From assembly GCA_009835005.1 (NCBI GenBank), contig WTFG01000006.1, positions 62,001 to 126,000 of the forward strand: DNA of 64,000 nt, given 5' to 3'. Below are positions 35,586 through 43,667 of this stretch, piece by piece; the stretch's first letter is position 1; each line of letters starts with the position of its first letter. Source of the DNA: Flavobacteriaceae bacterium Ap0902. GTDB taxonomy: Bacteria > Bacteroidota > Bacteroidia > Flavobacteriales > Weeksellaceae. The notes under the pieces were generated by a model. That model saw only the letters and a program-made list of their open reading frames with translations, had not been told where the DNA came from and made no database searches. Both the position numbers and the translations under genes were made by a program.

Positions 35586-36367
35586 ATGGACCTATATAAT
35601 TTAATATCATTGATTGGGCTTGTATTGGTTTTAGTTGTTGTCATAGGATATTTCTTGATCAGAAAAAAGAAAACCTATGAAATCACAGATAATACCGCCC
35701 AATTGTTAGAGGAACATGTAGAATTTTATCAAGATTTAAGCAAGAAGGGAAAAGAGAGATTCATCTCTAGAGTTAAAACCTTTTTAGAAGAAGTGTACAT
35801 CAATGCTGTGAATACAGAGATTACCGAGTTGGATAAACTTTTGGTGGCTTCTAGTGCCGTAATTCCTGTATTTAATTTCCCCGCTTTCATTATAATAATT
35901 TAGATACCGTATTGATTTATCCCTCTACGTTCAACCAAGATTTAGAATTTGGAGAAAATGCCAAAGATCGTAGGATAGGAGGCATGGTGGGTACAGGAAG
36001 GTATGAGAATCAAATGATTTTATCTCAAAAATCGTTGCGTGCTGGATTTGATAGGCATAACAAAGAGCGTAATACTGGGATTCATGAATTTATTCATTTA
36101 ATAGATAAGATGGACGGGGATACGGATGGCGTCCCAGAAATTCTAATGAAGAATAGTTATACCATCCCATGGCTGAAAATGATTCATAGAGAAATGCGTA
36201 GAATCAATCAACACAATTCTGATATCAGACCTTATGGTGCCACTTCCGAAACAGAGTTTTTAGCCGTAGCATCAGAGTATTTCTTCAATAAACCAGATGC
36301 CTTTGAGAAAAAGCATCCGCAATTATTTAAAATTATGTCTAAGTTTTTTGATGAAAAAGAGAAGTAG
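35586..36367 (+). pseudogene. MtfA-like zinc metallopeptidase gene with a one-base frameshift
   Basis: The first frame (35586-35903) encodes an N-terminal membrane helix (LISLIGLVLVLVVVIGYFLI) and the MtfA start (TAQLLEEHVEFYQDLSKKGK, ITELDKLLVASSAVIPVFNF). The second (35912-36367) carries YPSTFNQDLEFG, the zinc motif HEFIH and the ending FFNKPDAFEKKHPQLFKIM. At about 35889 the DNA reads CCCGCTTTCATTATAATAAT; restoring one base after TTTC gives FPAFHYNNLDTVLIYPSTF in one frame. MtfA peptidases titrate the Mlc regulator in Proteobacteria; that target is not expected here. All catalytic residues remain, so the break is recent or a sequence error. Confidence 0.8.
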
Positions 36368-36781
36368 TTATTTCAATTTATCAGCATCCATGCATAATTC
36401 TACTAAGACGCCACCAGAGGATTTAGGATGTAGAAATGCGACTACTTTTCCATCTGCGCCAGGTTTAGGTTCTTCATTCAATAATATAAAACCTTCCTCT
36501 TGCAAACGTTTCATCTCTGCTCTTATGTCATCCACTGCATAAGCGATATGATGAATGCCTTGTCCTTTTTTGGCGATGAATTTAGAAATAGGGCTGTCTT
36601 CTCTGGTTCCTTCTAGTAATTCTATTTTGGTTTCTCCTATTTTAAAAAATGATGTTGTCACACCCTCACTTTCTACTGTTTCTTCTTTATAAGGTTTAAC
36701 CCCTAAAAGCTTGGTGTATAAATCATTGGCTTCTTCTAGATTGCTAACGGCGATGCCTAAATGCTCTATTTTGTTTAACAT
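36368..36781 (-). CDS. mce: Methylmalonyl-CoA epimerase
   Basis: This vicinal-oxygen-chelate enzyme interconverts (S)- and (R)-methylmalonyl-CoA in propionate metabolism. The start is ATG 36781 (MLNKIEHLGIAVSNL), matching family members. The 137-residue protein shows metal-binding His in IEHLGIAV and in GIHHIAYAVDD, and Glu in GGVLVELCM near the end. The stop codon abuts the stop of the converging mtfA-like gene with no spacer. The methylmalonyl-CoA mutase genes are not in the window. Confidence 0.92.
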   Translation of the reverse strand: MLNKIEHLGIAVSNLEEANDLYTKLLGVKPYKEETVESEGVTTSFFKIGETKIELLEGTREDSPISKFIAKKGQGIHHIAYAVDDIRAEMKRLQEEGFILLNEEPKPGADGKVVAFLHPKSSGGVLVELCMDADKLK

Positions 36782-36884
36782 GAGTTTTGGTTTAAATGTA
36801 CGTAAATCTAAGTTATCAAGGATAATGTTATTTATCCATAACATATATTTATTTATCTTAATTTTAAATAGTGCTAAAATTACT

Positions 36885-36892
36885 TACTTTTG
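36885..36892 (+). promoter_or_regulatory. -7 element upstream of sufC
   Basis: TACTTTTG fits TAnnTTTG and ends 17 bases before the sufC ATG at 36910. This supports sufC as the first gene of its own unit. Confidence 0.45.
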
Positions 36893-36909
36893 CCATTCAA
36901 TCTGAATAT

Positions 36910-37656
36910 ATGCTGAAAGTACAAAATTTATACGCCGGAATAGAGGGCAAGGAAATATTAAAAGGAATTAATTTAGAAATCAAGCCAGGAGAAGTACATG
37001 CGATTATGGGTCCTAATGGCTCTGGTAAATCTACATTATCATCTGTAATTGCTGGAAATGAGGATTTTGAGGTGTCTAGGGGTTCCATAGAGATGGAAGG
37101 AGAGGATATTTTAGAACTAGGAGCAGATGATCGTGCACACAAGGGTATATTCTTATCATTTCAATATCCAGTAGAGATTCCTGGTGTGTCTGTGACTAAT
37201 TTTATTAGAACAGCCATCAATGAAACTAGAAAAGCACAAGGTTTGGATGAAATGCCAGCAGGGGAAATGCTAAAAACAATTCGTGAAAAGGCAGCTATGC
37301 TAGGAATTCGCAAAGATTTCCTATCCAGATCTTTGAATGAGGGTTTCTCTGGAGGAGAGAAAAAGCGTAATGAGATTTTCCAATTGATGATGATGGATCC
37401 TAAATTAGCGATTTTGGATGAGACGGATAGTGGATTGGATATTGACGCATTAAAAATCGTTGCAGAGGGGGTGAATAAATTTAGAAATGAGAACAACGCT
37501 GTTTTGTTGATTACACACTACCAGAGACTTTTAGATTATATCGTTCCAGATTTTGTTCATGTTCTTTCTGATGGTAAAATCATTAAATCCGGAGATAAGA
37601 ATTTGGCATTGGAACTGGAAGCAAGAGGATATGATTGGGTAAAAGAAGAGGCATAA
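36910..37656 (+). CDS. sufC: Fe-S assembly ATPase SufC
   Basis: SufC is the ATPase of the SufBCD scaffold for Fe-S cluster assembly in the cytosol. The start is ATG 36910 (MLKVQNLYAGIEGKEILKGI). The 248-residue protein has Walker A GPNGSGKST, the SufC-specific signature FSGGEKKRNEI, Walker B LAILDETDSGLD and switch ITHYQRLLDYI. It is followed by sufD after a single base. The partner gene sufB, usually just upstream in Bacteroidota, is absent here; instead mce is divergent. Confidence 0.96.
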   Translation: MLKVQNLYAGIEGKEILKGINLEIKPGEVHAIMGPNGSGKSTLSSVIAGNEDFEVSRGSIEMEGEDILELGADDRAHKGIFLSFQYPVEIPGVSVTNFIRTAINETRKAQGLDEMPAGEMLKTIREKAAMLGIRKDFLSRSLNEGFSGGEKKRNEIFQLMMMDPKLAILDETDSGLDIDALKIVAEGVNKFRNENNAVLLITHYQRLLDYIVPDFVHVLSDGKIIKSGDKNLALELEARGYDWVKEEA

Positions 37657-37657
37657 G

Positions 37658-38971
37658 ATGAAGGACTTGAAGGAAAAATTAATTTCAGAGCATATTGTTT
37701 TTGACAAAAGAAGCAAAGAAGATTCTCTCTTAAAAAGAATGAGGGATGAAGCCATGGCAACTTTTGAGGAAAAGGGCTTTCCTACCACTAAAAATGAAGA
37801 ATGGAAATACACCTCTCTTAGAAACGTTTTGGCAGAGGATTTTCAAATCACTGTGAATTCAGATGATGAAGAATTGTCTTATGGGCAATTAAAGAAATAC
37901 ATGATTCATAACATAGATAGTTATAAGATTGTTTTCATCAACGGGGTTTATAGCAGCCATTTTTCTACAACAACGCATGATGAGGCAGATGTATGTGTGC
38001 TTTCTAGCGCCATGAGACAAGGGAAATACCAAGTAGTATTAGAGAATTTCTATAATAAACTTGTAAAAGGAGAAGAAGAAATGGCTTCTCTTAATACGGC
38101 TTATGCCAAGGATGGTGCATATATATATATACCAGATAATGTAATTTTATCTCAGCCTATTCAAATCTTATATTTTTATACAGGAGATCAAGTTCAATTT
38201 TCTAATCCAAGAAACTTAATTGTATTAGGGAATAATACACAGGTTAAAATTATAGAAAGACACCAGACGCTTAACGGTAAGGCGAATTTTACCAATGCGG
38301 TTACAGAAATTTATGTGGGTAAAAATTCACATTTAGATTATTATAAGATTCAAGATGATGATTTAGCGGCTTCTCTAGTCGATTCTACTTTTGTAGAGCA
38401 AGAAAGGGATTCTGTCGCTAGTATTCAGACATATTCTACGGGTGGTAAATTAACCAGAAATGGATTGAATTTCATTCAAAATGGGGAGAATTGCAACTCT
38501 GTGATGAATGGAATTACCTTGGGAGATGGAGATCAATTGATAGATCATCATACCTTTATGGAACATAAATTCCCTAATTGTGAAAGCCACGAGTTATATC
38601 GAACGATTTTAGACGGTTATGCGAAGGGGATTTTTAATGGTAAAGTATTAGTGGATCCAGATGCTCAAAAGATAGATGCGTTCCAGCAGAATAATAATGT
38701 ATTGCTTTCCGCAGATGCCAATGTTTATAGTAAACCCCAATTAGAGATTTTTGCAGATGATGTGAAATGTTCTCATGGATGTACCATTGGCCAATTAGAT
38801 CATGATGCGATGTTTTATTTAAAGTCTAGAGGTATTCCAGAGAAAAAAGCCAAAGCATTATTATTGTATGCTTTTATGGCAGATGTGACAGAATCTATTA
38901 CTATCCCAGAATTGAAGGTTTATATCACAGATATTATCACTAATAAACTAGGTGTAGAATTAGATTTTTAA
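37658..38971 (+). CDS. sufD: Fe-S assembly scaffold protein SufD
   Basis: The 437-residue SufD forms the scaffold with SufB and SufC. Typical features are the N-terminal FPTTKNEEWKYTSL (residues about 41-54), the right-handed beta-helix core, DDVKCSHGCTIGQLD with the conserved C/H pair, and FYLKSRGIPEKKAKALLLYAFMADV at the C-terminus. It starts one base after sufC and is thus translationally coupled. A weak hairpin separates it from sufS. Confidence 0.96.
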   Translation: MKDLKEKLISEHIVFDKRSKEDSLLKRMRDEAMATFEEKGFPTTKNEEWKYTSLRNVLAEDFQITVNSDDEELSYGQLKKYMIHNIDSYKIVFINGVYSSHFSTTTHDEADVCVLSSAMRQGKYQVVLENFYNKLVKGEEEMASLNTAYAKDGAYIYIPDNVILSQPIQILYFYTGDQVQFSNPRNLIVLGNNTQVKIIERHQTLNGKANFTNAVTEIYVGKNSHLDYYKIQDDDLAASLVDSTFVEQERDSVASIQTYSTGGKLTRNGLNFIQNGENCNSVMNGITLGDGDQLIDHHTFMEHKFPNCESHELYRTILDGYAKGIFNGKVLVDPDAQKIDAFQQNNNVLLSADANVYSKPQLEIFADDVKCSHGCTIGQLDHDAMFYLKSRGIPEKKAKALLLYAFMADVTESITIPELKVYITDIITNKLGVELDF

Positions 38972-39003
38972 TCAATCAACATGGTTTAATATAATTATTT
39001 AAG

Positions 39004-39038
39004 TTGCTATATTGATCATAGATATAGCAATTTTATTT
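39004..39038 (+). terminator. Hairpin between sufD and sufS, possible attenuator
   Basis: TTGCTATA (39004-39011) pairs with TATAGCAA (39023-39030), followed by TTTTATTTT. It resembles a weak terminator that would reduce read-through into sufS. Confidence 0.5.
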
Positions 39039-39055
39039 TAAAAGAATTTTCTATT

Positions 39056-40267
39056 ATGAAATCCATACGCGCACAATTCCCCATATTAGATAGAGAAGTT
39101 AATGGCAAACCTTTAATTTATTTGGATAATGCTGCCACCTCTCAAAAACCCAAGAAGGTGATAGAAGCCATCACCAATTATTATGAAACATTGAATGCCA
39201 ATGTGCATAGAGGGATTCATACATTGAGCCAAGAAGCAACTACCGCTATGGAAGATGCTAGAGGGAAAGTTCAAAATTTTATTAATGCACCTTATGCCCA
39301 TGAGGTGATTTTCACGTATGGAACAACTGATTCTATTAACTTAATCACAAGAGGTTTAGAAGGTATTTTGACTGATGATGATGAGGTTCTAATCTCTGAA
39401 TTAGAACACCATTCTAATATCGTGCCTTGGCAAATGTTATGTGAGATGACGGGTGCTACATTGAGGTATATTCCGCTATTAGATAGTGGCGTTTTAGATG
39501 TAGAGAGATTGGATGCGTTACTCACAGATAAAACTAAAATCGTAGCCTTTAATCACGTCTCTAATGCGCTAGGAGTAATTAATCCTGTGAAAGAGATTGT
39601 GGACAAAGCACACGCAGTAGGGGCTTGGGTGATGTTAGATGGAGCACAGGCGGTTCCGCACATGCAAGTAGATGTGCAAGAATTAAATGTTGAATTTTAT
39701 GCCTTTTCTGGTCATAAAATGTATGCACCTACGGGGACTGGGGTTTTATATGGAAAAGAAGATATTTTAAATCAATTAAAACCATACAGGGGCGGTGGAG
39801 AAATGATTGATGTGGTTACCATGGAGAAAACCACTTATGCTGGTTTACCTTTCAAATTTGAGGCGGGTACACCCAATATTTGTGGAAATATCGCTTTAGG
39901 TGCTGCGGTTGATTTTATGTTGGAAATCGGAATGGATACAATTGCTCAACATGAAAAAGAACTTTTAGAATATACGTTGAATCAATTATCTGAAATAGAT
40001 GGTTTAGAGATTTATGCTAAAAATGCGCCAAGATCAGGTGCTATTTCTTTTAACATCCAAAAGACTGGTGTGCATTCCTCTGATGTGGGTATGATTCTAG
40101 ATAGGATGGGCATTGCTGTGAGAACAGGGCATCATTGCTGCCAACCGATTATGAGTAAATTAGATATTCCTGGAACGGTACGTGCTAGTTTTGCGGTATA
40201 CAATAACAAGAAAGACGTAGATGAATTAATCAAAGGAGTTAAATTGGCTTTGAATATGCTGGGTTAA
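39056..40267 (+). CDS. sufS: Cysteine desulfurase SufS
   Basis: SufS abstracts sulfur from cysteine for the SufBCD scaffold. The 403-residue PLP enzyme has Lys221 in AFSGHKMYAPTGTGVLYG as PLP lysine, the His/Glu region ELEHHSNIVPWQ, and catalytic Cys361 in RTGHHCCQP; a second Cys follows at 362. Length is that of SufS-type (group II) desulfurases. The gene lies 84 bases after sufD with a hairpin between. No SufE or SufU acceptor gene follows; the next gene is a DUF4230 protein. Confidence 0.96.
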   Translation: MKSIRAQFPILDREVNGKPLIYLDNAATSQKPKKVIEAITNYYETLNANVHRGIHTLSQEATTAMEDARGKVQNFINAPYAHEVIFTYGTTDSINLITRGLEGILTDDDEVLISELEHHSNIVPWQMLCEMTGATLRYIPLLDSGVLDVERLDALLTDKTKIVAFNHVSNALGVINPVKEIVDKAHAVGAWVMLDGAQAVPHMQVDVQELNVEFYAFSGHKMYAPTGTGVLYGKEDILNQLKPYRGGGEMIDVVTMEKTTYAGLPFKFEAGTPNICGNIALGAAVDFMLEIGMDTIAQHEKELLEYTLNQLSEIDGLEIYAKNAPRSGAISFNIQKTGVHSSDVGMILDRMGIAVRTGHHCCQPIMSKLDIPGTVRASFAVYNNKKDVDELIKGVKLALNMLG

Positions 40268-40331
40268 AATTAACTTAAATTTTATTGAATTAAATGAGAG
40301 TTCGGTTTAATTTTTGGCAAATATTAAAATT

Positions 40332-41060
40332 ATGATGGGATATTTAAAACACCGTGCCGTTATTTGGATACTGATTTTGCTATTGCTAACCGATATAGCT
40401 TTTATCATCTATAATTTGCAGCATAATATGGATACTACCTCACTCATGGTAGCCATATTATTTTTAGGATTAATTTTAGGGGCTTTGATTGTGAGTATAA
40501 TTAATAAAGACCAAAAGCAGGCTAGCCCACAAGTGATTACAGAGTCTTCTCACACCGTGATGGAAAGTATGCAAAGGGTGTTTAAAATCGTTACGGCAGA
40601 AGGACATTTCAATGAAATTTATGATTATAAAGATACCTCTAAATTATTAAAGTTTATCCCAACGACTAAGAAAGCTTTGGTGATTATCAAAGGAAAAGTG
40701 CAAATAGGATATGATTTTGCTAAGGCTAAATGGGAGATAGATGAGGATAATCATAAAATTAAACTCATACATTTTCCAGAACCAGAACTTTTGTCCTTAG
40801 AAACTGATTATGAATATTATAATATAGAGGAGCAGTTTTATAATCTATTCAGTAGAGAAGATTTAAGTAAAATCCAAAAAGAGGGTAAAAATCAAATGAA
40901 GATTGCTGCAATGCAAAGCCATTTACCCCAAACGGCTGCAGAACAAATAGAGGTTATTTTGAAGGAATTGTTGTTGGCAAAAGATTGGAAATTAGACAAC
41001 GCTCACCTTATCCGTGAAAGTGCAAGAATATTAGAAGATAAATATACGCAGAAGCCTTAA
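40332..41060 (+). CDS. DUF4230-family membrane-anchored protein
   Basis: The start is one of two ATGs at 40332/40335 (MMGYLKHRAVIW); an earlier TTG is less likely. Two close hydrophobic segments (about 10-27 and 38-58, AVIWILILLLLTDIAFIIY and MVAILFLGLILGALIVSII) anchor a soluble domain of about 180 residues. It reads KKALVIIKGKVQIGYDFAKAKW and LSLETDYEYYNIEEQFYNLF, matching DUF4230 (PF14014) by recollection. The function of this family is unknown. Its end overlaps the end of the converging CDF gene by 4 bases. Confidence 0.75.
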   Translation: MMGYLKHRAVIWILILLLLTDIAFIIYNLQHNMDTTSLMVAILFLGLILGALIVSIINKDQKQASPQVITESSHTVMESMQRVFKIVTAEGHFNEIYDYKDTSKLLKFIPTTKKALVIIKGKVQIGYDFAKAKWEIDEDNHKIKLIHFPEPELLSLETDYEYYNIEEQFYNLFSREDLSKIQKEGKNQMKIAAMQSHLPQTAAEQIEVILKELLLAKDWKLDNAHLIRESARILEDKYTQKP

Positions 41061-41965
41061 CGCTTGACCTTATCTGGATTAAAAGGCTCTATGTGGATAA
41101 GCACATCTAAAATCTCTGGATAAACTTCCATCAACTTTTTTTTGACATCATGTGATATATCATGACCTTGTTTTACAGTTATTTGAGCATTTACTAGCAA
41201 ATGTAAGTCTACCAGGTATTGCATACCATGTTTCCGTATAAAACATTTTTCTGTGCCTAACACCCCATCAATTTCACAACTGGTTTCTCTAATTTCATCT
41301 ATGAAATCATCATAAATATGTTCATCCAAAATTTCTCCTAAGGCAGGGCGAAATATTAAATACGCGTTATATAGAATCACAGCACATGCCACTAGCGCAG
41401 CCCAATCATCTGCAGATGCCCAACCTTCTCCCATATACAATGCTATCGCAATTCCTATAAATGCCGCAAGAGAAGTTATAGCATCCGACCTGTGGTGCCA
41501 AGCATCTGCTTGTATCATGCTACTATCTGCATCTTTTCCTTTTTTAGAAATTACACGATAAAACATTTCTTTAGATAATATGATACCCGCTAGAATGTAT
41601 AAAGTGAATGCTTTGGGAGGAGCGTGTGGGTGTAGTATATTCTGAATACTTTCATAGACAATGTAGCAAGTAGCACCAATCAAAAACAGTACAATCACAA
41701 ATGTCATTAAAGGTTCTGCCTTGCCATGCCCATAGGGGTGATCATCATCTGGTGGTTTTGCAGCATAATTCAATCCAATTAAGGCTAGAGAAGAGGATAG
41801 TACATCTGTCATAGATTCTATTCCATCTGCAATCAGAGCAAAAGAATTCCCCAAAAAACCAGCAATACCTTTGATTAAAGCTAATACGAGGTTTCCTAAA
41901 ATACTCAGGATGATGGCTTTCTTTGCAATTTTGTAATTATTGGAATGGTGTTCCCCTAAAGCCAT
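41057..41965 (-). CDS. Cation diffusion facilitator (CDF) transporter
   Basis: CDF proteins export Zn2+, Fe2+ or similar divalent metals with proton exchange. The start is ATG 41965 (MALGEHHSNNYKIAKKAI). The 302-residue protein has six helices; helix 2 carries ALIADGIESMTDVLSSS and helix 5 QADAWHHRSDAITSLAAF, giving the HxxxD/DxxxD metal site (D..HHRSD). The His-rich loop and C-terminal ferredoxin-like domain (about 210-302, HDISHDVKKKLMEVYP) are present. The metal cannot be set from sequence. Confidence 0.92.
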   Translation of the reverse strand: MALGEHHSNNYKIAKKAIILSILGNLVLALIKGIAGFLGNSFALIADGIESMTDVLSSSLALIGLNYAAKPPDDDHPYGHGKAEPLMTFVIVLFLIGATCYIVYESIQNILHPHAPPKAFTLYILAGIILSKEMFYRVISKKGKDADSSMIQADAWHHRSDAITSLAAFIGIAIALYMGEGWASADDWAALVACAVILYNAYLIFRPALGEILDEHIYDDFIDEIRETSCEIDGVLGTEKCFIRKHGMQYLVDLHLLVNAQITVKQGHDISHDVKKKLMEVYPEILDVLIHIEPFNPDKVKR

Positions 41966-41980
41966 GACAAATGATTTGTA

Positions 41981-41988
41981 CAAAACTA
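41981..41988 (-). promoter_or_regulatory. -7 element upstream of the CDF gene
   Basis: On the minus strand TAGTTTTG fits TAnnTTTG and ends 15 bases before the ATG at 41965. It lies in the short region shared with the divergent rnhB. Confidence 0.35.
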
Positions 41989-42015
41989 AATAAAATCTTT
42001 ATTTTTACCCATGAT

Positions 42016-42612
42016 ATGAAATTAAGTTTTCAAACGGATAGGTTAGAGGCAGGTTGTGATGAAGCAGGGCGTGGTTGCTTAGCTGGTCCAGTGGTGGCAG
42101 CTGCTGTAATTTTAACACATGATTTTAATCCTGGAGAATTAAATGATTCTAAGCAACTTTCTGCCAAAAAGAGAGAGATATTAAGGAAGAGAATAGAAGA
42201 GGAAGCGGTCTGTTATGGCGTTGGTTTTGTATCTCCAGAAGAGATAGATAAGATTAACATTTTAAATGCCAGTTTTCTAGCCATGCATGAGGCTTTAGAA
42301 CAAATGCGGCTTACTCCCGATTTTATCGCTGTAGACGGCAATCGGTTTAAGCCTTTTAAGACCATCCCCCATCAATGCTGCATTAAAGGAGATGCCAATT
42401 ACTTGAACATTGCCGCAGCATCTGTATTGGCCAAAACCTATAGAGATGATTATATGAGGGCTATTCATGAGGAATATCCATACTATGATTGGGATAAGAA
42501 TAAAGGTTATCCTACTAAGGCCCATAGAGATGGTATTAGAAAACATGGTCCATCTCCCTATCATAGAAAGAGTTTTACCCTTCTTCCTCCACAATTGAAA
42601 TTGAAGATATAG
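42016..42612 (+). CDS. rnhB: Ribonuclease HII
   Basis: RNase HII removes ribonucleotides and RNA from RNA/DNA hybrids. The start is ATG 42016 ([20 protein letters not shown]). The 198-residue protein has the first catalytic Asp-Glu pair in [16 protein letters not shown], Asp in AVDGNRF and the last acidic residue in AKTYRDDYM. The [18 protein letters not shown] motif is typical of the family. It converges with coaD, 4 bases apart. Confidence 0.96.
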   Translation: MKLSFQTDRLEAGCDEAGRGCLAGPVVAAAVILTHDFNPGELNDSKQLSAKKREILRKRIEEEAVCYGVGFVSPEEIDKINILNASFLAMHEALEQMRLTPDFIAVDGNRFKPFKTIPHQCCIKGDANYLNIAAASVLAKTYRDDYMRAIHEEYPYYDWDKNKGYPTKAHRDGIRKHGPSPYHRKSFTLLPPQLKLKI

Positions 42613-42616
42613 TAAT

Positions 42617-43093
42617 TTACTTTTGTTCTTCTGATGCCTTTACAGCATTGGGCACTAGGATCGTATAGTCACCACCATTTCTAATTACATCTCTCACAAT
42701 ACTAGAACTAATGAAACTTTTACCAGAAGATGTAAGTAAAAAGACAGTTTCTATTTCTTTGTTGGTCATTGCACGATTGGTGTGGGCAATGGCTTTTTCA
42801 AACTCAAAGTCAGCAGGGTTTCTAAGACCTCTCAGGATAAATTTTGCGCCCTTAGCCATCACATAATCCACCGTTAACCCCTCATAAGTATCTATTTCCA
42901 CAGAATCAAAATCATCAAACGTTTCTTCTAGAAACTGTCTGCGCTGCTGCATGGTGAACATATAATTCTTTTGCGCATTTTGTCCAATGGCCACAATAAT
43001 TTTATCAAACAAGGGTAGGGCGCGCTCTATAATATCTAGGTGACCAAGTGTAATAGGGTCAAATGAACCAGGGAAAACAGCAATTCTTTCCAT
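42617..43093 (-). CDS. coaD: Phosphopantetheine adenylyltransferase CoaD
   Basis: CoaD transfers AMP to 4'-phosphopantetheine in coenzyme A synthesis. The 158-residue protein has the nucleotidyltransferase motif GSFDPITLGHLDII (T/HxGH) at the N-terminus, RGLRNPADFEFEKAIAHTNRAM and the C-terminal ISSSIVRDVIRNGGD. The upstream TerB-like gene on the same strand is 30 bases away and may be co-transcribed. Confidence 0.96.
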   Translation of the reverse strand: MERIAVFPGSFDPITLGHLDIIERALPLFDKIIVAIGQNAQKNYMFTMQQRRQFLEETFDDFDSVEIDTYEGLTVDYVMAKGAKFILRGLRNPADFEFEKAIAHTNRAMTNKEIETVFLLTSSGKSFISSSIVRDVIRNGGDYTILVPNAVKASEEQK

Positions 43094-43123
43094 AATAATG
43101 TTTATAAGTGCAAGATAATGAGA

Positions 43124-43486
43124 TTATTTCTCTTCATTCTTTGCGCGCCAAGTTTTTAATAATAGTTTATAGCAATGATTTTCGCCATCAGAAATCTCAT
43201 CATCTGCACGAATTAGTTTTTGAGCAAAAACCTTAAATTCTTCTCTTTCATTCTCATTAGAATCATCATAATAATCCTTCGCTTTTTGAATAAAATGATC
43301 ATCAAAATTAGATTCATCTAACAGGATGATTTCATCTAATTCATCATCTAGGTTCACTCTTAGTAATGCCTCAGAGGATAAGTATTGCCTAATCACTAAA
43401 TCTGCTTGTGCATCGATTTGACCTTCTACTGTTGCTATCATATTGAGCAAATGATAACCTGCAACAAGTTTGTTGGACTTCTTCAT
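43124..43486 (-). CDS. TerB-like helical protein
   Basis: The 120-residue protein starts MKKSNKLVAGYHLLNMIATVEGQIDAQADL. The arrangement of short helices with an early ID..AD acidic pattern (INDAQ-type loop) and the second AQKLIRADDEISDGENH near the end is that of the TerB tellurite-resistance fold, with paired acidic loops that may bind metal. There is no signal peptide. It lies upstream of coaD on the same strand. Function in this group is not known. Confidence 0.7.
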   Translation of the reverse strand: MKKSNKLVAGYHLLNMIATVEGQIDAQADLVIRQYLSSEALLRVNLDDELDEIILLDESNFDDHFIQKAKDYYDDSNENEREEFKVFAQKLIRADDEISDGENHCYKLLLKTWRAKNEEK

Positions 43487-43667
43487 AATTCTATTTTTCT
43501 CTTTTTAAAAAATTTTTGTAAGGTTAAATTTAGGGAGAAAGTCTTGTTTAAAGAATATTTAAACCATATTTAAATCAAAAAGAATTTAATCTATTTCAAT
43601 TCTAAAAAACAGAAGAGCTTCTTCTATAAATTCATTGATTAAACGTGGCAGTAATCTTTAAATTAGA

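Noticed and set aside
40314-40331. TTG start for the DUF4230 gene
   Set aside because: Two ATGs directly follow in frame and precede the first hydrophobic segment; the extra six residues add nothing family-like.
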